From: Phoronis australis
Lineage: Eukaryota; Phoronida; Phoronidae
Reading direction: 5' to 3'
Assembly: GCA_002633005.1 (NCBI GenBank)
Contig: NMRA01000100.1
Coordinates: forward strand, 210,469-274,468
Length of the DNA stretch: 64,000 bases
Below, in pieces: positions 47,085 through 59,748 of the stretch; within the stretch, counting starts at the first letter, position 1, and every line of letters starts with the position of its first letter. The translations under genes were made by a program, and so were the position numbers. Below the pieces are notes generated by a model. It did not search any database and was not told where the DNA came from. It worked only from the letters and a program-made list of their open reading frames with translations.

Positions 47085-47740
47085 AAGTATGGAACGGGGA
47101 AAGCTTATCAAAAAATACCTTTAAACAATCCGTGACGAAAGCATTAGTTACCTAGCAACGTATATTACATAGTTATTCACTTTCCCCTGTGAGGATATTT
47201 CCAGAAAAAAAATCAAAATTTTTGAAATATGCGCGAAGGAAAAACTATGTAGTCACCACAGTGCTCAGTTCCCAATCTCCCTCCCAAACAGATAAATGCG
47301 CGCATGCGCTCACAGTCATTCGACTAACAGCTGATTGACACGGTGGTTCTTAACGGCAGATTATCATGTCTGAGCGCACTGTGAACCTGAAGTTGACAGC
47401 AAGGTATGAGGCATGCCAGTGAAGAAAGCAATTTTCCAAAAATATTTCCAAGTGGACTTAAGAATATAGTTCAATACTACGATACCTGTAGAATTAATTT
47501 CAATCAGTTAATCGGACTGGCTGATTCTTGAAGTCGCCATTGTTTTGTCAAAAGTCACATTTTCCATATGCCGGTAAGGGACATGTGCTACGTTTATGTC
47601 TTGCCATACCAAATAAAGAGACGGGTTCTGCCTTTTGGGAGAAAAATCGATGAAGTGATGAGACGCTGACATATGGTTTTTTGAAATTTGAAAACACAAC
47701 ATGAAGAATCGTGCAGAAACGTCATAAATCAAGTGCAGTG
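47085..47740 (+). repeat. Dispersed repeat A, longest copy
   Basis: Matches 19985-20500 inverted, and 34441-34860 and 33660-33965 directly in part. It reaches from gtatggaacggggaaagc to the tttttgaaatttgaaaacac end. No coding frame. Confidence 0.7.
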
Positions 47741-50199
47741 GTGAAGGTTGTTAAGTCAATATAGTTTATTCAGATTTACAGAGTTTATGATTGGTAGCTG
47801 TCTGATGCGATAGTATTTTGACGTTTTGTTTTGAACATTTTTTCTTCAAGTTTCTTTCTATATTTGTGTTATTTCAACAGGATCTTCAACAGAACCAGTC
47901 CATTTTCGTAGTGTTTAGGTAGATTTAAATTACCATACCAAGTGTCATTGGGCAATACTTACATACAATTGTTTTGATCAATTAGTATTTAAAAAGAAAA
48001 TATATGTTTATGATTATTGTAGAAATTGTTTTCATATTGTTGTTGATTTCCTGTTAGAGACTTTTATACTAACAACAAGTAATTCAGTCCGAAATACTTT
48101 GTCTTTGGTTCAGTGATGATTTAGTCTAATACACCCCAAAAGTAATTCGTAGGAAATGTTCAATAAGTTTGCAATGTTGATTTCCCTAAAAAAATATTGC
48201 ATATCTTTTTGTACGTCCAATTTTGAGGTATGTATGATAAATGATTAATATTATTATTATTGAAATGTTGTTTGTTTTTGTTTTTGTTGTTGATTTCCTG
48301 TTTAATCACAACAGTGTGTCTTGAAGTGACGTTAAAGATAACATTTTGACCACGTTTTGAGAAAATCACAATATAGTACTTGTATTGTAACTGTCTCATT
48401 CTTTTTCAATGTCACAAATTTGGGTGACCGATCGCTTATTTTTACATTCTCGATCACAACAGAAAGGTGTCGAAAATTCAGAGATCCTGACAAAACTACG
48501 AAAAACAAGCGTTGGCTTATATTTCCACACGTCATTCATTCATAACGTCATGGTCAATTTATTGATATAGTGCCAAAATAACCACACTATGCCAAAATGA
48601 CGTACAAACCACCTTCAGCTCATGCGTTGCCTCTGTTAACGTAACTTTCCATGGACGGTGCACCAGAGGGGGCTGTGGGGGCTATAGCCCCACTTTTTTT
48701 AGTGCTACGCCGCACATAGTCTATAGGCGGTGGACCACGGGGGGCTGAGGGGGCTTTAGCCCCCACATTTTTCATTGCTGACAAGAAAATGTTAGGCGTA
48801 TGGATTTCTACTTTGCACTACTTTGTGATTTGCCCGTGTAATATCAACCAGTAATACAGTCCAGTTCATGTGAGAAAATTGTTTTAGAACAAATTTTGCG
48901 CGTCGATAAACTATTATACGCTTTTTATTAAGCTATTCTGCGCGTTCAATAAGGAAACGTCATCGCGCAGAAAGGTACTCGCTTACATAGTACCATTTGG
49001 CTCTTCGCTGTTACTGTTTTTTACCACTCATATGAATCTAGTATTACGGAAAACAGTTACGACATAGTTTTAAAATTGATTGATAATTTACTAGTTTCAA
49101 AAATTGCGACACTCGTTTTTAAACGACGTGGGGAGTAACCTTCTGGACTAAGAATGCTCTATTTTTAACAAATATATTCTATCCACTAGGCAGTTTGTAC
49201 GCTAACAAATTCGCGCGTAAGTAGACGAAAAATGCGAGCACCTCTCATCCCACAGACTACAACAAATTTCTCGGCATCCCATGCCTAATGACGTCGTACG
49301 GATTTCGCAAGCTATTGTTTAACTTGCGAGATCCATGCGATGTGCATAAGCGCGTCACTTGGTTATCGCTTCTTTTGTTGCGTCTTTATTAGATATAACA
49401 ATGCAGGTCGTACGGATATCGTTACTTGGGCGCACATCAGCTGGTTTACCATCATCTTTATTATAAGGAAAAAAGCAAAATGAACAATGGATACTCCTCT
49501 CTACAGATATCTATGCGACGAGCTTGCGACTTAGTTTCCCGTAAGATGTCAAAGTCTTCACGGCGCCATAACACATAAGAAGAGGGCTTATCGCTATCCT
49601 TGGGCTTGCCTGAGTGTGTATTTGATGAGATGTTGGCGGTTGCAACAAACGCTTGTGATCAGCGTACTAGTTTCCAAGTCAAAGAAAGAACAATAAGTAA
49701 GGCAAACGACCAAAACGACAGTTTTTAAAATTGAAAAGTTAATATTAGCCGTCTTCGATTTTTTAAAAATCGGTATATATTACGAGAGAAATAATGGCTA
49801 AAGCGTTTTCTTAAGCAGCACTTCCAAGTCAAGCACAATAATTAACTTTCATGACAGGACGGTTTAGTCACAGGATAGCTTAGGTACACTTAAGGCGTTG
49901 GGGTGACACAACACCAAATGTTGGCGTACGAGCAGCCTCATGTTTAGAGGCAAAATAACATCTGTCGTCGTTGGGGATAAACTCCATAGGCAATTATTGT
50001 CAGCGCTAAAATCTTAAACTCCTGAGATGGCGATTTGGATGCAACCACATTGGTGTTTTCCCATCACTGATATCACCATTTGTATTTGAACGATTATGAT
50101 ATTGAATAATCTTCCTTATGCAAGCATATATTTCGTAGTTTCTGGATAATGTCCGATAACGTTAACCAGGCTGACACGTGTGTTGGCCGAAAAACAAGT
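47741..50199. other. Intergenic DNA between L4 and L5
   Basis: AT-rich. At 48650-48780 there are two tandem gggggctnnagccccca phrases (gggggctatagcccca and gggggctttagccccca), probably ends of a non-autonomous DNA element. No gene was recognised. Confidence 0.45.
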
Positions 50200-50269
50200 T
50201 ACGCAAGTACAATGCTTTTAAAAGGTGGACACACGGCGTCGCGTGGTCAGTTCGACACTCTCCGTCGTC
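50200..50269 (+). promoter_or_regulatory. Proximal promoter / 5' UTR of L5
   Basis: gttacgcaagtacaatg, TTTTAAAAGG (TATA-like, 50215-50224), ggacacacggcgtcgcgtgg, cagttcgacactc and ccgtcgtcatg. This is the same block order as in L1 and L3. Confidence 0.5.
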
Positions 50270-52896
50270 ATGTTTCAAGCCGTCATTGCCCTGTGTTTAG
50301 TAGTCTTCGTCAGTGCGCAGGTTCCTAGCTTGGGAAGATGCCCAGATATCGCTTTGAAGCCATCACTCAACGTGACACGGGTAAATAACTTGAGGATCAC
50401 AAATGCAACGTTGAACTCCATTAAAAGTCTTTTTCCAGTATCTAATTCGAAGTCCTTTACAAAGGAAAACACGAAAGCACCGAGACCTTACTGCAAGTCA
50501 ATCTGCAGATCCATTTGTAACAGTTCTAACCCAATGTTTTCAATATTATAATTCACCTTGGTGCGTCCCAATACGTTGAAATTAATCAATAATACGTCGT
50601 TTTCTCTTAACTGAGCTTATGATTTTCAGTATCTCGGTGACTGGTATGAAATCCAACACTTCTTCGCAATCTTCCAAACGGGATCCAAATGCACTAAAGC
50701 AACGTACACTATGAAGCCAGATGGTCATATTAACATCTTCAATAGAGGAATCAAAATCAGGTATATAGCAGTTTAGTTAAAGTAGCAAGTTCTTTCCATT
50801 TAATCTTAAAACCAAATCTCTAAAAGGATTTGGAAACTCCCCCGCTGTTGTGCAGGGCACAGTTTTGACTCTGAGGCTACTGGTCGCGCGCCTTCCAGAC
50901 CTGCCTGCGTACAGAGTAATTTTGTCATGCGCGCTATTTCCCTTTCGCAATCGTTGGCCAAATGGGTGAACGTTACGCGCCTAAATGCCGTGTGTAAGTA
51001 AATTCGTGTTAGAGGTGTAAAGTAATTATTTGCTGCGCAAAGTGATTACTTTACGTTGTTAAAAGTTACTTTACCCCGCAAATAATTATTTATGCCTCTA
51101 AATAATTACTTTACGCCACTAACAAGAATTAACTTACACACATAATGTAGGTGCGTAACGTTCACCCATTTGGCCAAAGATATTCCGCAGCACTGTTCGC
51201 GTCTCAAGAACAATTTTTTGGTTGCACAAAAACCAAGATTATCACTTCCCTCCGATAGCTATTCCAAATCTAAAGTAATTAGGTGTTTGTCGAAAAATGT
51301 GCTTTGCCTATTGGCCTCACTGGATTACAATCACCTAACTTAGTGTCACGTACATGTATGTATGATTTGTCAATTATCATTGTTAATTTTCAATGTCTTT
51401 CACAATGTATTTCAGTAGTTTCATGGTTACCTTCTAGCGAATGTATCAACTTTCAATGGCATTCATGCCGAACACTTTAGCCAAACATGAAGTTGTCCGA
51501 AAAAAGGTGATTTTGCAACAAGTGATGTGAAACTGTTTCAATTTTTATCGAGTGAATGGTCTTCGCCAGCTACATGTCATTCCAAATATTACTGACAACA
51601 TCCCCTGTTGTTGTATGAGTGTGCCTGTAGGTAGTCGACTCAGGAAATCCGCCTTTGTCACCCTATCAAAGGGTACGTTCACACCTGACGTCGGGATTTG
51701 TATTGGTAATTCCAATAATTTATTTCATTGGCATCTGAAAAATCATTCGGGTCTAGGTTATCGCAAGGGCACAACGCGCACAACATTTTAACGAAAAAGT
51801 TGCGTTACCTTTATAAATAGCGCTGTCGATAGAGGGCAGGCCTATGTGCACCCATGACAATACAGCCTGTGAATTTCTGTTCAGGACTGGCAAGATAAGC
51901 AGTGCAACTGGCGACGCCTATGTACCAGATCCCAAGAATTCGCCTGCAAAGTTAGCCTTGCGTTTCTCAGGTAAGATAGAGCATTTTATTATTGTAGAAA
52001 CATCCAATAGTTTGCACTTATATAATTAAAGCTACAAATTGAGTTCTGATGTCAAAAATACTTTCTACATTGACACATTTGCTATTTTAAAAAATGGTTT
52101 TATGAAGTGAAATTTCGATTAATAAAACGCCTGCAAAAACCCCATGTCGTCTGCCATAACGCTTCGGAAAAGCAAACAACGAACTGTCAAACCTTCAAGC
52201 CGATCAGACATCATTTCCAGTCGCAAAAAGGAATAGGACGACACCGGTTTCAAATTATAAAGATTAGTGTCAAGCGGATATCAGCCGGACCCCTACCTAG
52301 TAGTTGAGGTTTCAGAACAATATTTTATATCAGGTAACTGTATGGTAAAATCGTTCATATTTGGTAATAGGCCAAAACGGTCCTGAAGTAAGTCTCTTAA
52401 CATTCCTTGCCATGACAGGAGCCTATTTCCGTTGCCAACAAGAATGTCAAAACCATTAGCAACTCAAGAAGGTTGGCCAACCCTTACATTGTCTGTGACC
52501 TGACTTTTGAGCTCGCAATGATTCAGAATCGGATCAATGAGATAATGTTTTTCAATCCCAATGGGTCTCGGCCAATTGCTCCACGGACATTGACAGCCTT
52601 GCGGCTGCGACGACATCCTCCCTTAAGTCTATACTTAATTGGAACTCTATTTTCCAGAGTTCCAACCATATGGCGACTACTGGGTGGTGGACACTGATTA
52701 CCAAACGTATTCAATCGTTTATTCATGTTCAGACTATCTGGGTAAACTCTTTAAAACGGAGTTTGCATGGATATTGTCTCGCACCCCTACGCTGGACGAG
52801 TCCATTGTACAAAAACTGCGACAACGTCTGGAAGACGCTGGAGTGAAGACGTCCAACTTTAAAGTAACTGACCAGAGCAACTGTCCACCGCTTTGA
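50270..52896 (+). CDS. Apolipoprotein D-like lipocalin (L5), four exons
   Basis: Exons are 50270-50380, 50630-50760, 51885-51970 and 52658-52896, 567 nt or 188 residues. The signal peptide is MFQAVIALCLVVFVSA, then GRCPDIALKPSLNVTR with the Asn sequon. Exon 2 reads YLGDWYEIQHFFAIFQ and ends in GIKIR. Exon 3 is one codon longer than in most copies (GDAYVPDPKNSPAKLALRF). Exon 4 has YWVVDTDYQTY, ILSRTPTLDESIVQKL and ends in NCPPL. All splice sites are GT/AG with phases 0, 2 and 1. The promoter and signal peptide resemble L1/L3 while the body resembles L6. This suggests exchange between subgroups or an intermediate position. Intron 2 holds a palindromic MITE. Confidence 0.9.
50954..51177. mobile_element. 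224-bp palindromic MITE in L5 intron 2
   Basis: The left arm (ttggccaaatgggtgaacgt, then tacgcgcctaaatgc, gtgtgtaagtaaatt, gtgttagaggtgtaaag) returns as its reverse complement from 51177 backward. The arms meet near 51065 and are almost fully complementary, with scattered differences. There is no coding capacity. No clear target-site duplication was seen. Confidence 0.8.
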
Positions 52897-52954
52897 AAGG
52901 CCTATTTATGTACGGATGAATTTTTTGGAATTTCTTTGGTTTGCAGTAATTAAT

Positions 52955-52960
52955 AATAAA
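52955..52960 (+). other. Polyadenylation signal of L5
   Basis: AATAAA lies about 58 bp after the L5 stop codon. Confidence 0.65.
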
Positions 52961-53048
52961 ACATTTTTGCACATGCATAATCTCGTTTCTATCAGAAAAA
53001 CTAATGCGAAAGGTTAATGACACAAAATCCACAATCACAATAAACCGT

Positions 53049-53136
53049 CTGGGCCCGGTTGCATAAAACTTGCTATCCGGCGTATAAGCTCTTATCCGCC
53101 GGATAGTTATACAGACTTTTATGCAAGCGTGCCCAG
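53049..53136. mobile_element. 88-bp MITE with inverted ends
   Basis: It begins CTGGGCCCGGTTGCATAAAA and ends ttttatgcaagcgtgcccag, roughly inverted. An inner pair, ctatccggcg and cgccggatag, also forms a hairpin. It sits just past L5. Confidence 0.7.
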
Positions 53137-53694
53137 ATTTCGTGTAACACCGATTCGCAGTTTTAACCCGCTGGTTCGACAACAACACAAAACGTTTTCA
53201 CGAACTCGTCGGAGATTCGCATGTGTCGAGCAAAAATTATTATGTTTACTCGAAGCGCGCGTATTGTGCAACAAGTCAATTATTTCATCGAGTTTCAAGA
53301 ACAGAGGTTATATTCGGGGTCTTGGATCACATACTCAACGATGCCAAGAAGCCATAATATAACCGAGTAGAACGGGAGTCAAAATGAAACTTATGGAGCG
53401 TTTGAATGTCACCAACGAGTCATCTTGCATGTTCGGTTGTTAATGCAATCGGGTGGCTGATGACGTATGAACTGTCAAATTTATGAGGAAGGGGCGTGGT
53501 GAATTGAGTGGATTGTGTAAGTTTATTAAAAGTACCGCTAAGTTTTACTTGCAAAAAAGAATTTGTCGTTCTCGCCCAACAATGTTTATTAACGTGCAAA
53601 TGCATACTGAAAATAAAATTTATCACCTATGAATTGTGAGAACGTTATTTGTAATTTTGAAAAAAATGGCTTGAAAGGTAGGAAGAGTATTATT

Positions 53695-53890
53695 TTTACA
53701 AAAGTTCGCTAAAGTCTTTGGCAACTATAACATAACTTCACACCCAAATTTTCCAAAATGTGCAACTTAACATGCGGAACTTTTTAAGTTTTGAAAACAC
53801 AATAGTAAATGAACTAAAAAACACCAAAAAATAAATAAAATTGCCCCCTAAAGTACTCTCAAAAAGTATTTTCTAGAAGCCCTATCTTTT
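53695..53890 (+). repeat. Direct repeat D, copy 2 (downstream of L5)
   Basis: Second copy of the repeat in L4 intron 3 (46160-46365). The end ttttctagaagcccta is identical, then the sequences diverge. Confidence 0.75.
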
Positions 53891-54517
53891 CCAATAGCAT
53901 CTGTTTTCAGAGACAAAATGGGCGTTACGTCTTTTACGTTATACAATACCAACATTACTTGTTCTTTTCGCTGTACAAATTCAACAAATGCAGATGTAGG
54001 GGAGAACACGATTGACATTTGGCGTCACCTAATACGTTGACTTTATTCTTTTTTAACATCAAGAATAGACAAAACTTATGTCTGAGTACAAAGGACGGGC
54101 GACATCATTCAGGTTTAATTCTAGTACTAGTTATTTTTTCTTTCTTTTGCACTACATCTATTGTTGTGTTGCCTAAAATTCCCCCTAAATATGCCCCAAA
54201 TGTTGCCATACCATGATAGGAAATAAATTTCATCGCAGAAAACATCACGGCATCAGCAAGTAACAGTCGCTTTTCGAAGGGCAGGCCGGTCAGTTTCTTA
54301 TGATAAATTAGATTATTTTATTATTCGTATTAACGGGAAGTGAATACCGATTTCATGAGGTAACAAATGTTGACCTGAATACAAATTACACAATACGTGA
54401 AACGGATATCACGAGGAAGGTCTTTACGCAACTGACCTCAATCCCATAAAGGACGGAGATATTTCCGTATACAGAACACATGCTCGCCGCTTTCGCTATT
54501 CATAGCACAGTCAGGGG

Positions 54518-54526
54518 TTTAAAAAA
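54518..54526 (+). promoter_or_regulatory. TATA-like box of L6
   Basis: TTTAAAAAA lies 34-42 bp before the first ATG of L6. The L1/L3/L5 promoter block is not present. Confidence 0.4.
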
Positions 54527-54559
54527 CTAAACAGTATACCGCAGACACACATTGTTGCA

Positions 54560-56485
54560 ATGATGTACAGAATTGTCATCACGCTATGTGTGCTGGTCGC
54601 CGTCAGTGCTCAAGTGCCTGGATGGGGAGGATGCCCGGACATTGCGCTGAAACCAACACTCAACGTCACGAAGGTAGGATTTGATAAAGCTATTGTGTGA
54701 ACAGTTTAATAAAAAATGACTGCTGAATGCAAATTCTAATTTACTTCCCGCTGTAACACCAATTTCATTTCTTTCGTGGTAAAATGATTTGGCATCAGAT
54801 ATAACTGGCATGATATTGTCGCTAAAAATGAATGACACATGGTTCGTAAGACGACTCCGTAATTTTAGGCCATAAATTCTGCGGAAGGAACTAACAAGGG
54901 AATCTCGGGTTCCTGACCTGATGGCATCCTACCGTTAGAACGCTGGCGTGCAACACGAATCAACTTTATAGTTTCTCTCTGATAACGCACTAACATTGCA
55001 GACGTCTGACCGGGCGTGTATTGTAACAATGAAACTATATGAATATATCAACGATTTATCGCTTACAATACACTTTAACCATGGATGGATTTGTCCTCAA
55101 AGTTCTGTGTGTGCGAAATGAACGGTCAGTTTTGGTGAATCATGTTTTTTTGGAAGTCAATTTTTCTGCAGAAGTTTAACATGGATATGTTATGATTATC
55201 ACGAAGAGTTACAATTTCGTCTCAAAGGATTTAGGGTTATGTCGTCACGTGTAAGAGCGTGATCACTTTGCTACCACCTGAGAAAATAAGATTTGATTAT
55301 TTATAGTACCTCGGTGACTGGTACGAAATTCAACATTTCTTCGCCATCTTCCAAATGGGATTGAAGTGCACTAAGGCGACGTACACACCGAAACCTGATG
55401 GCCATATAAACGTCTATAACAGAGGAATTAAAATCAGGTAACTTGAAACGCATACGGTAAAAATATTTTTGTCGTTAAAATGACGTGTGAATAGTGGAAT
55501 CTTTGACGTTTATTCAATTTAGCTCTAACTATGAATTTAAAGTACAAAGAAAAGATAGAAATCACGAGAGTAACGCCCAGTTTAACTCATGCGCATGTCC
55601 AAGGGATAGCGCGCCACCTTCGTCTATAAGTGAAACGAGGGCCCATGTGCCTATATTTATATGCGAAGTACTTAAGGAATAAATAATTCTTTAAAAAGCG
55701 CTTTATTTATAATACAGTATGTGAGCATGGAAGGATTTACGATTGTGTTTTGTAACACAAACGGTATTAATGAAGTTTTTCCACTGTTACTAGTACTGGC
55801 AAGTTGGAAGGTGCCACTGGCGACGCCTATGTACCAGACCCAAAGTTTCCATCGAAGTTAGCTGTGCGGTTTTCAGGTAAGCACAAAGAAATTGGTAACA
55901 TTCCAACCATTTCAAGCAAATTATAATTTACCTTTTTACGTTTGACTGACGTCTGCATCATTTTCACGTGAAATCCATTTTGTGTATTGAACGTTTTCCT
56001 TAATGAAATGTAATTTTGAGAGTTTTTGGAATATACATGTATCGTGGTAATAGACATAAAGTTTTGCCTTGGTAAGAAGAGGGTCGATTCTGAAGGGGCT
56101 CGTGGGTTCATTTTGAGTTTACTTCTTCGAACTGATCGAAATTTCCTTTAGATGGACAAAATGTAATAACACAAAATTGTTCATGTTTTTGGCCTAGTTT
56201 ACTAGAAGATGCCGTGGTATACAGAGCCTATATCTACATCGTGTTATTTCAGAGTTCCAACCCTACGGCGACTACTGGGTGGTCGACACTGACTACAAGA
56301 CGTACTCAGTGGTTTACTCGTGTTCAGACTTCGTGCTGTTCAAACTCGAGTTTGCCTGGATCTTGTCTCGCACCCCTTCATTGGACGAGTCCATTGTACA
56401 ACGACTCAGGCAACAGTTGGATGACGCTGGGGTGAAAACGTCTCATTTTAAAGTAACAGTCCAGACCAACTGCCCACCTGTTTGA
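54560..56485 (+). CDS. Apolipoprotein D-like lipocalin (L6), four exons
   Basis: Exons are 54560-54673, 55307-55437, 55794-55876 and 56253-56485, 561 nt or 186 residues, the most compact gene of the array. Two ATGs in a row open the signal peptide (MMYRIVITLCVLVAVSA). Then come GGCPDIALKPTLNVTK with an Asn sequon, YLGDWYEIQHFFAIFQ, GHINVYNRGIKIR, GDAYVPDPKFPSKLAVRF, YWVVDTDYKTY, ILSRTPSLDESIVQRL and the ending NCPPV. GxW, TDY and the SR motif are all intact, as are the first and last Cys. Phases are 0, 2 and 1. It lies about 1.7 kb past L5 in the same direction and looks like a tandem copy of it. Confidence 0.92.
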
Positions 56486-56542
56486 GCGAATTAAATTTTT
56501 GCTATCCCGACGTGACATTTTCTACTTTGTAGGGGATAATGT

Positions 56543-56548
56543 ATTAAA
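56543..56548 (+). other. Variant polyadenylation signal of L6
   Basis: ATTAAA lies about 57 bp after the L6 stop. No AATAAA occurs nearby, so this common variant is the best candidate. Confidence 0.5.
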
Positions 56549-57831
56549 ATACATGCGTTATATCGACATCCATTTTGTTTTTCTCACTGTCAGACCTTGT
56601 GTCGTGTGACACTTTTCTGCAGTGACCACTTATGTTTCCAATGATATTCCTAAATTTTCACTATAACAGTATCAAACCATTTTTTGTAGTAACTTGAGCC
56701 TTGGCGAGACCGTGTGGGCGGATATCATACCACCCACCATTTGTAGCCACTGACTCCGACTATCCAAACGGTTATCGAGCACCGTTGCGTTCCCGCGTTT
56801 CAATTTACAACAAAACAATGGTAGGGCACAACAGCGAAAATAGACTTTAAATCAGGGTAAGCCGTAACTCCAACCCTAATATTAAAGCTAACTCAAAACC
56901 TAACCCTCACCGCCTCTCACCTAATATTTTTTACTATAGGCGATCGTCACAGGTGCCAACCGTTCCGTCTTAGACGCAAACGTCCACCTTATTGGGGTTT
57001 TATTCCGCGTCCCTCAGGATCGTCAGACCCACGTGTCCATATTTTCACAATGTCGCCGTTGCGTGCTGCGTGGCTACATAATTTCGTGTTTTTTATGCTG
57101 TTCTTCCCAACATGCCGCGACTTCACCGTTCAGCTTCACAGGCAGGACCAAATAATAACGCCATTGGCATGTTTCTGGGTGTTGCTACTGACTTCGCCTC
57201 ACGGTGTGGCTTAAACCCATGGCCCGCCCAATAATTTTGAAATGTTAGGAACAATGCGTTACTTTGGTGAATGCCATAGACAACATGAGCATTTCAGCCT
57301 CGCAGTTGTTACTTATTAAGTGATAAATGTGCTCACAATCACCGTTCGACATTCCTAGTTCCTCAGCTTGGTTTAGCTACAGTATGCATTAATAGAAGAC
57401 AAAAATTGTTCCAGATGATCAGTTCGATGGGCTCACCCGATCAGCCTGTGCACGTGTGGTATGTGTACCAGACCGCCTGAAATTACTTTGAGGTAGTTGA
57501 GAGCAGTTTAAAAAATTGCTTACATGTACTTTGAACCAGAAAGTCCCCTTTGTGACACTGACAAGAAGTGTTTTTTGCCAATAGCGGAGTTGCAACGCCG
57601 CCATATTGGAAATGGGTCAGAATATTGCTTTGTGGTTAAGCCGGTGAACAAGTACGTCGGCAAGCGTGGGGGCGAACCGGCCATAGGGAGGTTATACGAA
57701 CAGTAACAAATACTCCACGGCAGATGGTAGTGAAAAAAAAAAAAATTTTTTTCGCTTGACCAGAACCAAGCCAACATGAGCAATTTTGAGGATAATGTCT
57801 CTGCACAATCACCTGTTCTCGGTAGACTCAC
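56549..57831. other. Intergenic DNA with a SINE body fragment
   Basis: Positions 57430-57500 (gatcagcctgtgcacg, accagaccgcctgaaattac) match the body of the SINE found in lipocalin intron 3, without the tRNA head. Positions 57300-57365 (cgcagttgttacttattaag, aaatgtgctcaca) recur at 58810-58865. No gene was recognised. Confidence 0.5.
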
Positions 57832-58160
57832 TTAACGTACCGGCGTACACTGTATGCATTAACGCGCTAAGATAAAGCGTGCAGAATATTATTATTTACT
57901 TTCTACAAAATTGTGGTTCACTGCTATCAAAATTCGTTGTTAAATTACAATCATTTTTCAGAAAATTGTGCTGAAATCCCAGGGCGAAGTCTCGCCGACA
58001 AATGCGTAGCTGCCGGTCTCGCAATCGTAGATAGGACTTGAAATCTTGAATAAGAATACAGCTTCGACTTAACAAATTACCTGAAACCCTCCTCAAGTTC
58101 TCCAAATAGTGTCTCTAAGATTTTTAAGTTCTTGTGGAATCTGGATTAACTGCAGATTAA
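57832..58160 (+). repeat. 329-bp direct repeat, copy 1
   Basis: From ttaacgtaccggcgtaca to aactgcagattaa. It matches 59749-60077 base for base with about six substitutions and no length change, by eye. Confidence 0.9.
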
Positions 58161-59383
58161 AGTCCTTGTTGCAAACTGCCCATGTGGTTCTAGTATCCGA
58201 AAATACTTACTACATAAATTCTTTTTTTCGACACCCTTTCTTTATATTCTTTTCGCCTTTCTTGCCAAAAGCGATTTTTTAACAGTATTTGACCCTTCTC
58301 TCTGAGCGTATGATTACCGGTTGTCATCGGTTATTTCCGTACCCACATTTCCGGCTCATCAGTTCAGGAACTTGTCCTGAACGCCGCCATTTTTTCCTTG
58401 TAACTGAATGTGCTATGGCTTGCTCGAAAAGTCTTCATTATTTTGTTTTATTAGTAATATATCGTGATTCGTTTGCATATGTAGTGTATTTATAGTTTGT
58501 AGTTAGTGGTCGTTGANNNNNNNNNNNNNNNNNNNNNNNNNNNNNNNNNNNNNNNNNNNNNNNNNNNNNNNNNNNNNNNNNNNNNNNNNNNNNNNNNNNN
58601 NNNNNNNNNNNNNNNNNTGTAAAGTTATTGCAAGTTTTGTGGCGAAATTTGGGTCACTTTGTTTGGATCGCGTCGGCCATATTGGAGGACAGCGGGATAA
58701 GTTACGAGTTTAAAACTTTAGGTAAATTGTTTTCGCCAACAAATTACGGTGAAATTTAGTTAGACATATCTTTACTTACTATTCTGCACGATTCAACAGT
58801 GTTCACCAAATTTCAGCCACGCAGTTGTTACTCATTAAGAGATAAATGTGCTCACATTCCCGTTGGACTTCGTCTCATTTCTGGCGGCACCTACAATGTC
58901 GACTTTTGCTGAACTGAAAGGCACGTTCAGTCGGCTACTTTGTAATTTGTGAAGACTTAACGTTGATACATTTTGACAAACGTTGCTACAAAAAAGAAAC
59001 TTTGTTAAATTTTCGTGTTTTTGTGTTTGAGGCCAGCGACCAGTTAGGCCTAAGGTAGTCTTGACGCAAAGCTGGCGTGCGTTTAGTAGACGCTAGGACC
59101 TACGCTAGAACCTTGCAAAATCCTAGTCAAAGTCACATGTTCTCAGTTAAAACACACGGCAATATCTCACGTAATCTCGCGAAGTCTTGCTTCTTAGCGA
59201 GGTCCTAGCGCTACTGAACGGGAGGCTGTATAGGCCTACTAACAAGCTGTATTTTGACTATGTCTTCACTGGTAGCTGGTGACTGAGGCTAACTAAGGTC
59301 TGACCCCCAGTGTGACACAGGACTAACCAGCCCGTAATTTCATGCAAGTGTCTGAAACTACCCTTGAATATATGCAGCATTTA
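58161..59383. other. Non-coding stretch between the direct repeats
   Basis: Contains the N gap at 58517-58617 and a small inverted phrase (tcaggaacttgtcctga, near 58363). No gene was recognised. Confidence 0.4.
58517..58617. other. Assembly gap (101 N)
   Basis: A run of N between the two 329-bp repeats. A lone N also occurs at 59384. Confidence 0.99.
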
Positions 59384-59588
59384 NATATTCACTGCACGAA
59401 CCGGCTGGGGCTGGATCGTCGACAACTGGAGCAAGGGAAACGGTTCTACTAGAGAGAAGGTCTGTCGCCTCCTCCTCCACATCCGAAACGTCAGAATCGT
59501 CTGAAAACTCCACCTGACCCTCCCTGTATCTTTCAAAATATTCTTCATCTACGCTGCTGTACTCACTGGGATCCGTTTCTATTTTCCG
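59384..59588 (-). other. Acidic open frame, possible exon or transposon piece
   Basis: On the minus strand a frame without ATG stays open from about 59588 to past the lone N. It reads as strongly acidic, low-complexity protein: DPSEYSSVDEEYFERY, then VEFSDDSDVSDVEEEATD and APVVDDPAPAG. An AG precedes it (gaaaatag). It may be a coding exon or the start of a transposase-like protein. No domain was recognised. Confidence 0.3.
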
Positions 59589-59748
59589 TTACAACAATGG
59601 CGTTACAACGCCACGGCAACAAATATGTAAATAACTTTTTATAGCGACGTACAATTCAGTTAATATTAAGAATATAGTAATAATAACTATAAACATGAAT
59701 TTAGAGCATATTGTTGTCCAGATTGGTTGAGACCTTGCAATTTACACT

